A stretch of DNA of 64,000 nucleotides from Halobacteria archaeon AArc-dxtr1 (GCA_025517425.1 JAOPJY010000001.1:978217-1042216); one strand, 5' to 3'. Positions 43,263 to 53,330 are shown, numbered from the stretch's first letter. Numbers and translations: made by a program. The notes: generated from the sequence alone by a model not told the origin.

Positions 43263-44935
43263 TAGTGGGTTACCTCGTGTTCGCTTCGCGAATCAGTTTC
43301 GTCGCCGCCCACCTCGGTCGTCTCGAGGATCGCCTCGAGTAAGCCGACGAACGGCGGGCTCGGCTTCCCGGGTCGCGAGCTGTACTCGGGGTGGTACTGC
43401 GTGCCGAGGAAATAGGGGTGGTCCTCGAGTTCTAAGATCTCCATCCGGTTGCCCGCCGTTCCGGAGAAGACGAGCGGTTCGTCGGCGAAGTCCTCGAAGT
43501 ACTCGGGGTTGACCTCGTAGCGGTGGCGGTGGCGCTCCGTACAGCTGGTGTCGCCGTAGAGCTCGTGGGCGAGCGTGCCGGATTCGATCTGGGTTTCGTG
43601 CTCGCCGAGGCGCATCGTTCCGCCCATATCCTCGACCTCGTACTGCTCGGGCAGGATGTCGATGACTGGGTGGGGCGTCTCGGCGTCCATCTCCGCGGAG
43701 TGGGCGCCCTCGAAGCCCAGTACGTTCCGGGCGTACTCCACGACGGCCATCTGGAAGCCAAGACAGAGTCCGAGGAAGGGAACGTCATTCTCGCGGGCGT
43801 ACTGGGCCGCCCGGATCTTGCCTTCGGTGCCCCGCATGCCGAAGCCGCCGGGGACGATGATACCGTCGACGTCGTCGAGCTGGCCGTCGTAGCCGTCTGC
43901 CAGCCCGTCGGCGTGGACCCAGCGAACGTTCGCGTCGACGCCGAGCTCGAAGCCGGCGTGTTTGAGCGACTCGCGGATCGACATGTAGGCGTCTTCGAGA
44001 TCGTACTTGCCGACGAGTGCAATCTCGACCGCGCCGTCTTTCTCCGTGGTGACGACCTCTCGCCACCCGTTGGCGCGCTCGCCCTCCGGGAGGGCCTCGT
44101 CGGCCAGGCCAAACCGTTCGAGAACGAACTGGTCTAACCCCTCGTCTTCGACCATCAGCGGGACGTGGTAGACGTCCTCGACGTCCGGGTTCGAGAAGAC
44201 GGCCTCCGTCGGGATGTCACAGAACAGCGCGATCTTCTCTTTGGTCTCGGGGTCGAGTTTGTCCTCACAGCGACCCACGATCACGTCCGGCTGGAGCCCG
44301 ATCGAACGGACCTCCTTGACGCTGTGCTGGGTCGGCTTCGTCTTTTGCTCGCCGTTTTTCGAGTACGGGACGAGCGTGACATGGGCGAAGAGAATATCCT
44401 CGTCGTCTTCCTCGTGGGCGAACTGTCGCAGCGCCTCGAGGTAGGGCATCCCCTCGATGTCGCCGACCGTGCCACCGACTTCGATGAGACAGACGTCGGT
44501 TCCCTCGGCGGCCTCGCGGATGCGACGCTTGATGTCGTCCGTAATGTGGGGGATGATCTGGACCGTCTTTCCGAGATAGTCTCCCGCACGCTCTTTCTCG
44601 ATGACGTGCTGGTAGGTCTTTCCGGTGGTGATGTTGTGATCCGAGGTCATATCGATATCGAGGAACCGCTCGTAGTTCCCCAGATCGAGGTCGACCTCCC
44701 CGCCGTCTTCTAAGACGTACACTTCGCCGTGCTGGTAGGGATTCATCGTCCCCGCGTCGACATTCAGGTAGGGATCGATCTTCACCGCGGTGACGTCGAA
44801 GCCGGCGTTTTTCAGGAGTCGGCCGGTGCTCGCGGCCGTGATTCCCTTGCCGAGTCCCGACATCACGCCGCCGGTGACGAAGATGAACTTGTTCCCCAGG
44901 GAGGGGTCATAATGAGTGTCCGATTCCGTCGGCAT
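43262..44935 (-). CDS. pyrG: CTP synthase
   Basis: 557 residues. Synthetase domain: [77 protein letters not shown] and [20 protein letters not shown]. Glutaminase domain: [33 protein letters not shown] with the Cys, and [15 protein letters not shown]. It makes CTP from UTP. ATG at 44935 gives [10 protein letters not shown]; 19 upstream codons are dropped. First gene of a pyrG-guaAb-DUF7126 unit. Confidence 0.96.
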   Translation of the reverse strand: MPTESDTHYDPSLGNKFIFVTGGVMSGLGKGITAASTGRLLKNAGFDVTAVKIDPYLNVDAGTMNPYQHGEVYVLEDGGEVDLDLGNYERFLDIDMTSDHNITTGKTYQHVIEKERAGDYLGKTVQIIPHITDDIKRRIREAAEGTDVCLIEVGGTVGDIEGMPYLEALRQFAHEEDDEDILFAHVTLVPYSKNGEQKTKPTQHSVKEVRSIGLQPDVIVGRCEDKLDPETKEKIALFCDIPTEAVFSNPDVEDVYHVPLMVEDEGLDQFVLERFGLADEALPEGERANGWREVVTTEKDGAVEIALVGKYDLEDAYMSIRESLKHAGFELGVDANVRWVHADGLADGYDGQLDDVDGIIVPGGFGMRGTEGKIRAAQYARENDVPFLGLCLGFQMAVVEYARNVLGFEGAHSAEMDAETPHPVIDILPEQYEVEDMGGTMRLGEHETQIESGTLAHELYGDTSCTERHRHRYEVNPEYFEDFADEPLVFSGTAGNRMEILELEDHPYFLGTQYHPEYSSRPGKPSPPFVGLLEAILETTEVGGDETDSRSEHEVTH

Positions 44936-45058
44936 ACCGAGTGTGCGCGCGACCGGTTGAAAACGATTTCGGGACTCCCACGCCACCGCCAACGGCTGTC
45001 ACGCGCCGGACTGACAGGATCGCAACAGTGACTTCGGCGCAGTCGAGTACGTTCGGGC

Positions 45059-45433
45059 ATGACCGACCTTCGCGTTCGCGTGGCCGACCGCGAGCTGTCT
45101 GCGAACTGGACCGACGACGCCCCCAAGACCCGCGAAGCGTTCGAAGCAGCGCTGCCCCTCGCCGGAGACGCCGTCCGCTGGGGCGACGAACTCTACTTCG
45201 GCGTTCCGGTCGACGTCCCGCCAGAGAACGCGTGCGAAGCGGTTCCGGTAGGGGCAATCGCCTACTGGCCGCCTGGGAACAAGCTCTGTCTGTTCTGGGG
45301 TGAGACGCCGGCGAGCGTCGACAGCGAGCCCCGCGCCGCCTCGCCGGTAACTGTGGTCGCACAACTCGAGGACATCGGGGCGCTTTCGCACGTCGAGGGC
45401 GGGGTGCAGGTGCAGATCGAAGCGGTCGAGTAG
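45059..45433 (+). CDS. Cyclophilin-like fold protein (DUF3830-like)
   Basis: 124 residues. LRVRVADRELSANWTDDAPKTREAFEAALPLAGDAVRWGDELYFGVP and VPVGAIAYWPPGNKLCLFWGETPAS match the small cyclophilin-like family that lacks the prolyl-isomerase active-site residues. Biological role unknown. Short divergent gap to pyrG (123 bases). Confidence 0.75.
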   Translation: MTDLRVRVADRELSANWTDDAPKTREAFEAALPLAGDAVRWGDELYFGVPVDVPPENACEAVPVGAIAYWPPGNKLCLFWGETPASVDSEPRAASPVTVVAQLEDIGALSHVEGGVQVQIEAVE

Positions 45434-45558
45434 TCTAACAGGTCTATTGGAAGCCGAAACGCCCAGTCCAGGTGATGTAGGTACGGACGGTGATAGCTCA
45501 AATCGGTCTTTGACTCTGCAGTGCGTATTTGTGTGTCGTCCGAGTGCCACTATGCACG

Positions 45559-46284
45559 ATGAACCGTCGAGAGCTTCTCGCTATGAGTAGTGCAGGGGCT
45601 GGTATCGCAATAAGTGGCTGCCTCGACGAATTCGACTCACAAAACGAGGATGACGAGAATGACGGGGATGACGATACGGATCGCGTCGTCGTCCGAGAGG
45701 GGGCAGACGGATGTCTCGAAAAAGACGACTGGAGTGACGATGCCACCACCGGGTCGGCGGATCCCGAACCAGGGTCCATCGCTGACCAACTCGACTGCTC
45801 GAACGCGACTCGTCCGGAACCGACGGGAGACCTGTGTGCGACCTTCGAGGTCACAACCGCGGATGACGAGCGGACGTATGAGAGCGCTGGGATTCGGCGA
45901 TATCCGGACCCACTGACGACGTTCGACGAAGAGACAATCACGTCGTTCGTCGCCGAATACGAACAGGCCTACGCGCACAATTCGTCCGTTGAAGAGTCCG
46001 GAAAAAACCTTACTGGGTTCGGAATTAATATTGACGACGACCTCACTCGAGCCTTCGACACTGACACTGAACGTACCCTCCTCCGCATCCAGTACCATAC
46101 CAGTGAAAGTATCGTCACCGACAACGGGCACTCATCTGGCGGTGGCCCGGGAGCCGCAGTGTACGCTGTTGATGAGACGGCCATCGCTCGTTCGGAGGAC
46201 GAGTCTCGAGACGATGTCGAGGAACTGGATTCCGAAGAGATACCCGATCCAGTCGAAGATGGCGACCTCCTCCAGTGCTTTTGA
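45559..46284 (+). CDS. Tat-exported lipoprotein, paralogue of the 15.2 kb gene
   Basis: 241 residues. MNRRELLAMSSAGAGIAISGC: Tat motif and lipobox Cys at 21, then a very acidic Asp/Glu linker and the domain RRYPDPLTTFDEETITSFV, AEYEQAYAHN shared with 15183-16013. Slightly lower GC than its neighbours, which fits an accessory gene. Ten upstream in-frame codons (from 45529) are discarded because the RR motif would be internal. Function unknown; the shared domain suggests a surface-associated role. Confidence 0.78.
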   Translation: MNRRELLAMSSAGAGIAISGCLDEFDSQNEDDENDGDDDTDRVVVREGADGCLEKDDWSDDATTGSADPEPGSIADQLDCSNATRPEPTGDLCATFEVTTADDERTYESAGIRRYPDPLTTFDEETITSFVAEYEQAYAHNSSVEESGKNLTGFGINIDDDLTRAFDTDTERTLLRIQYHTSESIVTDNGHSSGGGPGAAVYAVDETAIARSEDESRDDVEELDSEEIPDPVEDGDLLQCF

Positions 46285-46364
46285 CCAGTTCGCGCCAGTA
46301 GCGAACGCGCATTTCACAGCAATATGGGGCTGAAAAGCGACGTTCACCAGCAGCTAAAAACCGC

Positions 46365-48176
46365 CTACTTGCCCCAGAAGGGGTCGCGCTTGCGGTGTTT
46401 CTCGAGAAACATGTTGAGCGCCTCGAGTTCGTCGCCGGGAATCTCGTCGGTGAGTTCCTGCTCTAGGATCTTCGCGTGTTTCTCGGGCACCTCGATCCAG
46501 AGCTCGTCGTCCTCTTCGATCTGGCGGCCGACCGTCGGCCCGTCGATGGCGACGGAGACGCGGTTGCCGGCGCGGGCCTCGCTCACGTCGTCGCCTTGCT
46601 CTTGAATCCCCTTGACCTGGCCGACGCGGGTGGACTCGTTGCCCTCCCATTTGAGGACGTGCGCGTTGGTCTGGATCGTCCCCGAGTTGACCTCGACGCC
46701 GACGACGGCGGGATCGTTCTGCCGGAAGACGTGATCCGGGAGGATCCGGAACCGGGCGGGTCGGATGATGTTCTCCAAGATCGTATCCTGCTGGGAGCGC
46801 TCGAGTTCGTCGACAAAATCGGTGTACTCCTCGACCAGCTGGTAGATGACCTGGTCGGTAAAGATCCGGACGTCGTCGAGTTCGGCGCGCTGCTCGGCGT
46901 CTGCGAGGACGTCGACATTGAATCCGAGAATCACTTGCTGTTTGGTGTCGTCGGCCGTGGAGGCGATCGAGACGTCTCGCGGGGCGATATCGCCGACCTC
47001 CGCGCGGACGATCGGGATCTCGGCCTCGCCCAGCGCGTCGGCCATCGCCTCCAGGCTGCCGAGCGTGTCGGCTTTGACCACGACACCCTCCTCGTCGGTG
47101 TCGACCGCGATGTCGGCGAGTTCGCTCTCGACTTCTCGGATGACGTCGGCTAGGTCCCGGTTGCGGACGACCCGAACCGGCGCGCCGGCCATCGCGTCCT
47201 CGAGGTCGGGTGCGGCGACCTTGATCCCGGCCGCAGCGCTGACTTCCTCGACCTGTTCGAACCGGCTCTCAGTGCGGATTTCGGCGAGCGGGCGGGGCTG
47301 GAGCAACGCCCGGACCTCGGTGACGATCGGCTCGTTCTGGCCGCCGACGACGAGGTGGTCGTCGGCTCGGATCGTCCCGTCGTAGAGGACGATGTCGACC
47401 GTCGCCCCGAAGCCCTTCTCCTCTTTGACTTCGAGGACGGTGCCGACGCCGGGGCCACCGATGTCGATCTCCATCTCCTCTTTCATATAGCGCTGGGAGA
47501 GGCCCATCATGACCGCGAGCAGGTCCGGAACGCCCTCGCCGGTCATCGCCGAAACGGGGACGACGCCGACGTTGCGCTGGAAGTTCTGGACCCGCCAGTA
47601 GAGGTCCGCGGAAAAGCCCTCGTCTGAAAGCTGGCCGATAATCTCGTAGAGACTCTCGTCGAGTCGGGAGCGTGCCCGGTCGGACTGGGCCTCGTAGGTT
47701 TCGGTGACCGGGGCGTCCTCGTTGGGGTTCCAGCCGGGGACGGTGTCGATCTTGTTGGCGGCGACGATAAACGGCGTCTCCGAGCGCTTCAAGATGTCGA
47801 GCGCCTCGACGGTCTGGGGCTGGAAGCCGTCGTTGACGTCGACGACGAGGACGGCGATATCCGCGAGGGCGCCCCCGCGCGAGCGAAGCGTCGTAAATGA
47901 GTGATGCCCGGGCGTGTCGATAAAGAGCAGGCCGGGAAGGTCGAAGTCGTCCGGGTTGACGAGGTCGCCGGCGATCTCGGAGACGACGTCTAGGGGGACG
48001 GCCGTCGCGCCGATGTGCTGGGTGATCGCGCCCGCTTCGCCCTCGATGACCGCCGAGCCGCGGACGGTGTCGAGGAGGCTCGTCTTGCCGTGATCGACGT
48101 GGCCGAGAACGGCGACGATCGGCGTCCGCAAAGAGCCGGGGTCGTGCGTGTCCGAATGGGAATCAGTGTCCGACAT
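46365..48176 (-). CDS. infB: Translation initiation factor aIF5B (IF2)
   Basis: 603 residues. GTPase: VAVLGHVDHGKTSLLDTVRG (P-loop), GAITQHIGATAVP (switch I), FIDTPGHHSFTTLR (G3), IVAANKIDTVPGWN (G4) and a PVSAMTGEGV G5, followed by domains II-IV (VGTVLEVKEEKGFGATVDIVLYDGTIRADDHLVVGG; VIYQLVEEYTDFVDELERSQQDT). It joins subunits and places initiator tRNA. The C-terminal tail is helical. Stop is followed on the minus strand by a U5 run (46356-46360). It is divergent from PRC-barrel/nob1. Confidence 0.96.
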   Translation of the reverse strand: MSDTDSHSDTHDPGSLRTPIVAVLGHVDHGKTSLLDTVRGSAVIEGEAGAITQHIGATAVPLDVVSEIAGDLVNPDDFDLPGLLFIDTPGHHSFTTLRSRGGALADIAVLVVDVNDGFQPQTVEALDILKRSETPFIVAANKIDTVPGWNPNEDAPVTETYEAQSDRARSRLDESLYEIIGQLSDEGFSADLYWRVQNFQRNVGVVPVSAMTGEGVPDLLAVMMGLSQRYMKEEMEIDIGGPGVGTVLEVKEEKGFGATVDIVLYDGTIRADDHLVVGGQNEPIVTEVRALLQPRPLAEIRTESRFEQVEEVSAAAGIKVAAPDLEDAMAGAPVRVVRNRDLADVIREVESELADIAVDTDEEGVVVKADTLGSLEAMADALGEAEIPIVRAEVGDIAPRDVSIASTADDTKQQVILGFNVDVLADAEQRAELDDVRIFTDQVIYQLVEEYTDFVDELERSQQDTILENIIRPARFRILPDHVFRQNDPAVVGVEVNSGTIQTNAHVLKWEGNESTRVGQVKGIQEQGDDVSEARAGNRVSVAIDGPTVGRQIEEDDELWIEVPEKHAKILEQELTDEIPGDELEALNMFLEKHRKRDPFWGK

Positions 48177-48380
48177 GGTAATCCACCCGAGAAGGTCTTG
48201 CCTAGATCGACCGGAGGGCCATAGTTAAACCCATCGTCACGCCTCAGAGCGGAGCGGACGGGCTCACGCACCGAATCGGGACAGAAAACGCCACGCACCG
48301 AACGAAGATGGGGAACACCCGGTCGGGAAGGCGCTCGCCGATCGGTCGGCGACACGACAGCTAATTGACCGCCTCCATGG

Positions 48381-48390
48381 TATTTATTAG
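48381..48390 (+). promoter_or_regulatory. TATA box of the PRC-barrel/nob1 pair
   Basis: TATTTATTAG centred 27 bases before ATG 48413 is a textbook haloarchaeal TATA box and implies a leaderless transcript for the two-gene unit. The rest of the 236-base divergent gap with infB shows no other gene; CACGCACCGAA occurs twice in it (about 48268 and 48292). Confidence 0.65.
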
Positions 48391-48412
48391 CGACTAGTCT
48401 GAACGGGTATGC

Positions 48413-48658
48413 ATGAGCGACATACTCGCCGAAAACCTCTCGGGGAAGGCCGTCATGGGCTCGGACGGAACCGAACTGGGGTTGCTCTACAACATCACGA
48501 TGGACCTGAAATCCGGCCGCCTTCACGACCTCGTCATCGATCCCGACGAGGAACTCAGAGACCAAGCTATCGAGATCGAACACGACGACAACGGCCGATT
48601 TCGTGTTCCCGTCAGTAACGTTCAAGCGGTAAAAGACTACATCGTCGTCCAGCGCTAA
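48413..48658 (+). CDS. PRC-barrel domain protein
   Basis: 81 residues. MSDILAENLSGKAVMGSDGTELGLLYNITMDLKSGRLHDLVIDP is the PRC-barrel beta fold shared with the RimM C-terminal domain. Widespread in archaea, near nob1, and plausibly an RNA- or ribosome-associated adaptor. It precedes nob1 by 4 bases and has its own TATA box. Confidence 0.85.
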   Translation: MSDILAENLSGKAVMGSDGTELGLLYNITMDLKSGRLHDLVIDPDEELRDQAIEIEHDDNGRFRVPVSNVQAVKDYIVVQR

Positions 48659-48662
48659 CGGT

Positions 48663-49121
48663 ATGTACATTCTCGATTCGTCGGCGTTTATTCACGACTT
48701 TCACACGACAGAACGGACGGCGACGATCCCGCTCGTCCGCGAGGAACTGCAAGACGAGAGCGCCTACCGGTACGACGCGATGGAGGGCTCGGGGATGCAC
48801 GTCCACATCCCGAACGAGGACACGACCGAGAAGGTCGAGCGGGCCGCCCGGGAGTCGGGCGACCTGGAGGTCCTCTCAGAGACCGACGTGCGCCTGATCG
48901 CGGCGAGTTTCGAACTCGACGGGACGCTCGTTACGGACGACTACGCGATGCAAAACGTCGCCGAGAAGCTGAACGTGGCGGTCGAAGTGATCGCCCGGGA
49001 CGGCATCGACGAACAGTTCGACTGGCACTACCAGTGTCAGGGCTGCGGTCGGGAGTTCGACGAGGAAAAAGAGCGCTGCCCGATCTGTGGCTCCGGACTC
49101 GCACGGAAGAATCCGAACTGA
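48663..49121 (+). CDS. nob1: rRNA-maturation endonuclease Nob1
   Basis: 152 residues. N-terminal PIN domain: YILDSSAFIHDF and DVRLIAASFELDGTLVTDDYAMQNVAEKL with the acidic metal ligands; C-terminal zinc ribbon YQCQGCGREFDEEKERCPICGS. It cuts the 3' end of pre-16S rRNA during late 30S maturation. It is cotranscribed with the PRC-barrel gene, 4 bases apart, and divergent from aIF5B. Confidence 0.95.
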   Translation: MYILDSSAFIHDFHTTERTATIPLVREELQDESAYRYDAMEGSGMHVHIPNEDTTEKVERAARESGDLEVLSETDVRLIAASFELDGTLVTDDYAMQNVAEKLNVAVEVIARDGIDEQFDWHYQCQGCGREFDEEKERCPICGSGLARKNPN

Positions 49122-49148
49122 GACTCTCGGCGCGAGACGTTCCGGCGG

Positions 49149-50375
49149 TTATCCCAGGAGTACAACGACCAACAAAGCGTTGTACCCGCCGTGGGCCAGC
49201 GCCGGAACCAGTAGATTCTCCGTTCGTGCGTAGATCGCACCGAGGAGAATCGAGAGCACGAAGACGCCGAGGAGACTCGCGAGGAGTTCGCTGGCTCCCG
49301 CGGTCGCGTAGGCACCGACGTGGACGATGGCGAACGGGACGCTCGTGACGACGATCGCACCGGCGGTCGAGAAGGTGTCGTACAGCGATTTCTGGATGAC
49401 GTTTCGGAACAGCAGCTCCTCAGCGGGGCCGACGATCAACAGCATCGCCGGAACGATGACCAACAGTAGGTCCGGGTTCTCTTCGGCGGCATCCATCGTG
49501 GTGTGGCCCGCGGTTTCGGCCCCAATAACGGACAGCAGAGAGCCGATTCCGATGTTCGCGACGAACAGGACGGCAACGCCCGCGGCGATCCAGAGCAGCG
49601 TCCAGACGGTTGGCGCCCGCAGATCGAGGTAGGAGCGGTCGTATCCCTTCAAGACGAGGTAGCCGATCGCGACCGCGCCGAATCCCAGCCCGAACGACAG
49701 GTAGCTAACGGTTTGGAGCTGGACTGGCGTAAGATCGCCGACGAGCAGGAAAAGCGGCGCCGCGAGAAGTAGCTGGGCGACGGGAATCGCGAGCTGGCCG
49801 AGCAGGCCTACCGCTGAGAGCTCGACGCCACTGACGACGCGCTGACCGAATCCGTACCGAGAGACCCCACCGTAGTCGGCGACACTCGTTCCGGCGGCTC
49901 CGCCAGCGGCCAGAAACGCTGTGAACGTGCCCGACAGTGTCCAGTCCACGCCCGGGACGGCGACGGATCCGGTCACGCCAGTCAGTGCGGCGTAGCCGGC
50001 CAGCACGACGGTAAGCGCGCTCGCAACTGCACCGATCCCGGCAATCCGTCGGCCGAGAAGCCCGTGGCGCCGTGCGAAACAGATCACGAGTGCGAGAGAG
50101 CCAGTGCCGACGCCGAGCCAGATTGCCACGATAGTGGCGTCCTGGCGCGCTGTCGCAAGGAGACCGACCAGCGCGACTGCAGCGAAGAGGAAGCCGACCA
50201 GCGTGACGGTGCGGTCGGGCTCCGGGCCGCCGGCTGGGGCGGGGTTCCCATCCGGATCGGTGGCGTCGACGTCAGCCGCCGTTGCACTGCCATCGGGCAC
50301 AGCGGCAGCGTCGCGTCCGTCGGGAGGCTCCGCAGGCGCGTCGCCGGGGGACGAGTCGTCGGCTGCCCGGTTCAT
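49149..50375 (-). CDS. CPBP family intramembrane glutamic endopeptidase
   Basis: 408 residues. A disordered acidic N-terminus (~55 residues, GDAPAEPPDGRDAAA...), then about ten hydrophobic segments. The C-terminal CPBP motifs are GPAEELLFRNVIQKSL (Glu-Glu-x3-Arg), VPFAIVHVGAY (His) and LAHGGYNALLV (His). It cleaves within the membrane; roles include protein maturation. ATG at 50375 drops 49 upstream codons. The N-terminal membrane half (residues 55-250) is haloarchaeal and unclassified. Confidence 0.85.
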   Translation of the reverse strand: MNRAADDSSPGDAPAEPPDGRDAAAVPDGSATAADVDATDPDGNPAPAGGPEPDRTVTLVGFLFAAVALVGLLATARQDATIVAIWLGVGTGSLALVICFARRHGLLGRRIAGIGAVASALTVVLAGYAALTGVTGSVAVPGVDWTLSGTFTAFLAAGGAAGTSVADYGGVSRYGFGQRVVSGVELSAVGLLGQLAIPVAQLLLAAPLFLLVGDLTPVQLQTVSYLSFGLGFGAVAIGYLVLKGYDRSYLDLRAPTVWTLLWIAAGVAVLFVANIGIGSLLSVIGAETAGHTTMDAAEENPDLLLVIVPAMLLIVGPAEELLFRNVIQKSLYDTFSTAGAIVVTSVPFAIVHVGAYATAGASELLASLLGVFVLSILLGAIYARTENLLVPALAHGGYNALLVVVLLG

Positions 50376-50440
50376 GCCAGTCTCTTCGAGCGAGCACCTA
50401 TAGGGACACCGCAATAGCTGTCGGCATCTCTCGACGGAAC

Positions 50441-51730
50441 CTAGCGTTCGACGCGGAGAGAGTGGCGATCGTCGAGAGGTTGCTCGCCACGGAGAAGGTC
50501 CCGGGTTGCGGTCTTGGCCCACTCCACGGCGGGCTGGTCGAACGTATTCACGCCGGCAAGTTCGCCCGCGAGGATACAGGCGGCTTCCATCCCGTAGAGA
50601 AGCGACCCGAGTTCGAAGGCGTCGATGCGCTCGAGTTCGATCCGGACGCTCGGCCGGGAGGCGGCCGCGAGGCTCGCTTCGGTTGCGTCCAGTTCAGCGT
50701 CCATCAGTTCCCCGAGCGTGGCCCCCTGGAGGTGAGAGAGCGCCGACGCGTCCGGCTGTGGTATCGCCCGGTCGGGTCGCTCCTGGGGAGTGACGAACGT
50801 GACGAGTTTGTCCCGCGGTCCGGCTCGATAGAGCTGGAGCTGGGAGTGCTGGTCGGTAACGCCCAGCGCCCGTGCCGGCGTCTGCCCGCGCTCATCCTTC
50901 CCCAAACTTTCGGCCCAGAGCTGGGCGAACCACTCGGCGAAGGTCTCGAGGGATTCAGCGTACGGCATCATCGCGTTGATCCGGGCCCTTCGCTCTTCGA
51001 GCGCGTACGCCGTAGCCCCGTAGGCGTAGGCGGGACACTCGAACAGCGATCCGGTAAGCGTTTCGGCCTCGGCTCGCGCGCCCGCAAGCAGTGCCTCGAT
51101 ATCGTGGCCAGAGATGGCTGGGGCGACCAGACCGACAGGCGAGAGCGCCGCGAACCGGCCCGGGACGCCGTCGGGAACGGGCAGTGTCGGCAGATCGTGT
51201 CGCCGCGCCAGCTCACGAAGCGGTCCCGACTCGCCGGTGGTCACGATGGTTTGGTCGGTCCACTCGACGCCGGCTGCCTCGAAGGCCTCTCGGACGACGA
51301 GGAAGTTCGCCAGCGTCTCGACGGTCGTCCCCGACTTCGAAACCACGTTGATCGCCGTCCGTGAGAGCGGGAGTGAGTCGAGTGTTCGCTCGATCCAGGC
51401 GGGGTCGACGTTGTCGAGAAAGATCGTCTCGGTCCCATCGCCCTGTCCCGCTAGTGTATCCACAATCGTCGCAGCGCCCAATGCGCTGCCGCCGATCCCG
51501 ATCGTGACCAGTGCGTCGACGTCGGCGACGGGTGCGACCGCCTGGCGAATCCGATCGGGATCGGTTCGGTCGGGAAGCGCCAGCGCCGCGTAGCCGTGAT
51601 CGCCGTCGACACGGCCCGCCTCGATCGTCTCGTGAGCGTCTGCGACGCGCTCGTCGAGACGATCGAGTGCCTCCCGAGAGAGTCCCGACGACGCCGTCGA
51701 ATCGAGGGCGTTGCCGATGTCAACGTCCAT
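50441..51730 (-). CDS. pgi: Glucose-6-phosphate isomerase
   Basis: 429 residues. VTIGIGGSALGAATIVDTL, VVSKSGTTVETLANFLVVREAF, LGVTDQHSQLQLYRAGPRDKL with the catalytic His region and EWAKTATRDLL with the catalytic Lys follow PGI. It interconverts glucose-6-P and fructose-6-P. ATG at 51730 gives MDVDIGNALD. Slightly shorter than bacterial PGI, like the other archaeal PGI-superfamily members. Confidence 0.94.
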   Translation of the reverse strand: MDVDIGNALDSTASSGLSREALDRLDERVADAHETIEAGRVDGDHGYAALALPDRTDPDRIRQAVAPVADVDALVTIGIGGSALGAATIVDTLAGQGDGTETIFLDNVDPAWIERTLDSLPLSRTAINVVSKSGTTVETLANFLVVREAFEAAGVEWTDQTIVTTGESGPLRELARRHDLPTLPVPDGVPGRFAALSPVGLVAPAISGHDIEALLAGARAEAETLTGSLFECPAYAYGATAYALEERRARINAMMPYAESLETFAEWFAQLWAESLGKDERGQTPARALGVTDQHSQLQLYRAGPRDKLVTFVTPQERPDRAIPQPDASALSHLQGATLGELMDAELDATEASLAAASRPSVRIELERIDAFELGSLLYGMEAACILAGELAGVNTFDQPAVEWAKTATRDLLRGEQPLDDRHSLRVER

Positions 51731-51879
51731 GCACGAGAGATGCCACGGAGCGAGCCAAAGGCGTTCCGGCTCGTTGCGGGCAATGAGTGCCCGCAGAAGG
51801 CAGAGGGAGAAGGACAATTCACTGCGACGGAGCAACGAAACACGAAAGCCCAAAATTGCTCGACCGCTTCCGGTCGGGT

Positions 51880-52353
51880 ATGAGCGAGAAGACCGCGACG
51901 TTCGTCGTCACCCACGCGGAGCCCGACTCGGCGGTCGTCCGGGATGTCGAGACGGCCCAGATCCACACCCTCTCTGGGAATCCTGATCTCGAGGTTCACG
52001 ACGTCCTCGAGGCGACGATCGCACCCGAGCCACCGTTGGAGGTGACCTGGGAGTTGCGCGAGGAGGTCGACCGTCGCAGCGTCGACCTGGTCGACAGCGA
52101 CCTCGAGCCGACGGGTCAGTCGATCGAGCTGGCTACCGCGGCCGACGCCGGCGAAGTAGTACGAGAAGAACGTGCCGGGGCGGGCGAGGTACACGCGATG
52201 CGGTTACCTGAGACTGATCTCGAGTCGGCGGCCGCGGACGTACTCGCAGACGAGGAAACCGTCGCGCGGGCAGCCAGACTCGACGCCGTCCGGGTCGAGG
52301 TTCGGCGAGCGCCGGAGACGGACGTGTTGAGTGTCCGTTATCTACCGAACTGA
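51880..52353 (+). CDS. DUF5812 haloarchaeal protein
   Basis: 157 residues. TATFVVTHAEPDSAVVRDVETAQIHTLSGNP and the beta/acidic pattern that follows match a haloarchaeal family located upstream of secF (DUF5812 as I recall). No catalytic motif. ATG at 51880 was picked after dropping 31 codons read through the pgi promoter. It is divergent from pgi. Confidence 0.72.
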   Translation: MSEKTATFVVTHAEPDSAVVRDVETAQIHTLSGNPDLEVHDVLEATIAPEPPLEVTWELREEVDRRSVDLVDSDLEPTGQSIELATAADAGEVVREERAGAGEVHAMRLPETDLESAAADVLADEETVARAARLDAVRVEVRRAPETDVLSVRYLPN

Positions 52354-52442
52354 GCCTCGGCGATTCCGGCGGTTCCGACAGTACGGGGTGTGTTTCACGA
52401 ATTGCGAAGGCTTACTTGACGTGACTGCTACAGACCTGATAT

Positions 52443-53330
52443 ATGTGGTCTTTCGACGTACCGGCGTTCGATTACACCCGGTACAGCGACCGGCAGCTTG
52501 CGGCGGTGCCGCTTGCGTTGCTCGCGGTCGCGCTGCTCATTTTGGGCGGTGCGTACGTCGTGTCAGGAACGCCGGTCGCGCTCGGCACGGATTTTGCAGG
52601 TGGATCGGAGCTGACCGTCGAGACGTCGACACCAGAAGAAGAGATTCCAGAGGCGTTCGACGCTGAGCCAGAGTCCATCCAGTCGGTCACCGGCGTGGAG
52701 AATCAGTACATCCTGCAGTTCACCGAAACTGATGAGGCCGCGCTGAGCGATCAGGCCGAAGCGAATCTGGAGCCGATCGACGGTGCCAGCGAAGACGACA
52801 TCGTCCAGGCAGCGTCGAGTACGTCTGCGAGCTTCGGCGCGGAGGCCCAGGAGACGGCACTGGTCGGTATCGCCGCCGCCTTCCTCGGGATGAGCGTCCT
52901 CGCATTCTTGCTGTTTCGGACGTTCGTGCCGTCGATCGCGATCGTCGCCTCGGCGTTTTCCGATCTCGTGATTCCCCTCGCATTTATGAGCTTGATGGAC
53001 ATTCCGCTCACCCTTGGAACTGTCGCCGGACTGTTGATGTTGATCGGGTACTCCGTCGACTCGGACATCCTGTTGAATAACCAGATCCTGCGGCGAAGCG
53101 GCAGCTTCTACGAGAGCGCGAACCGGGCGATCCGAACCGGGGTCACCATGACGGTGACGTCGATGACCGCGATGCTCGTGATGGCGATCGCAGCGTGGCT
53201 GCTCGGTGTCGAACTACTCGCCTCGATCGGGCTCATCCTGTTCGTCGGGCTGTCCGCGGACCTGATGAACACATACCTACTCAACTTCAGCCTGCTTCGC
53301 TGGTACAAATTCAAGGGGGTAACACGATGA
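52443..53330 (+). CDS. secF: Protein-export membrane protein SecF
   Basis: 295 residues, six transmembrane helices. The first helix is LAAVPLALLAVALLILGGAYVVSG, then the periplasmic/extracellular P1 region (TDFAGGSELTVET ... SFGAEAQE), then LVGIAAAFLGMSVLAFLLF, VIPLAFMSLMDIPLTLGTVAGLLMLIGYSVDSDILLNNQ (SecF/RND signature), with TSMTAMLVMAIAAWLLG and ASIGLILFVGLSADLMNTYLLN. Partners SecD to drive late translocation. ATGA overlap with secD. Confidence 0.95.
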   Translation: MWSFDVPAFDYTRYSDRQLAAVPLALLAVALLILGGAYVVSGTPVALGTDFAGGSELTVETSTPEEEIPEAFDAEPESIQSVTGVENQYILQFTETDEAALSDQAEANLEPIDGASEDDIVQAASSTSASFGAEAQETALVGIAAAFLGMSVLAFLLFRTFVPSIAIVASAFSDLVIPLAFMSLMDIPLTLGTVAGLLMLIGYSVDSDILLNNQILRRSGSFYESANRAIRTGVTMTVTSMTAMLVMAIAAWLLGVELLASIGLILFVGLSADLMNTYLLNFSLLRWYKFKGVTR

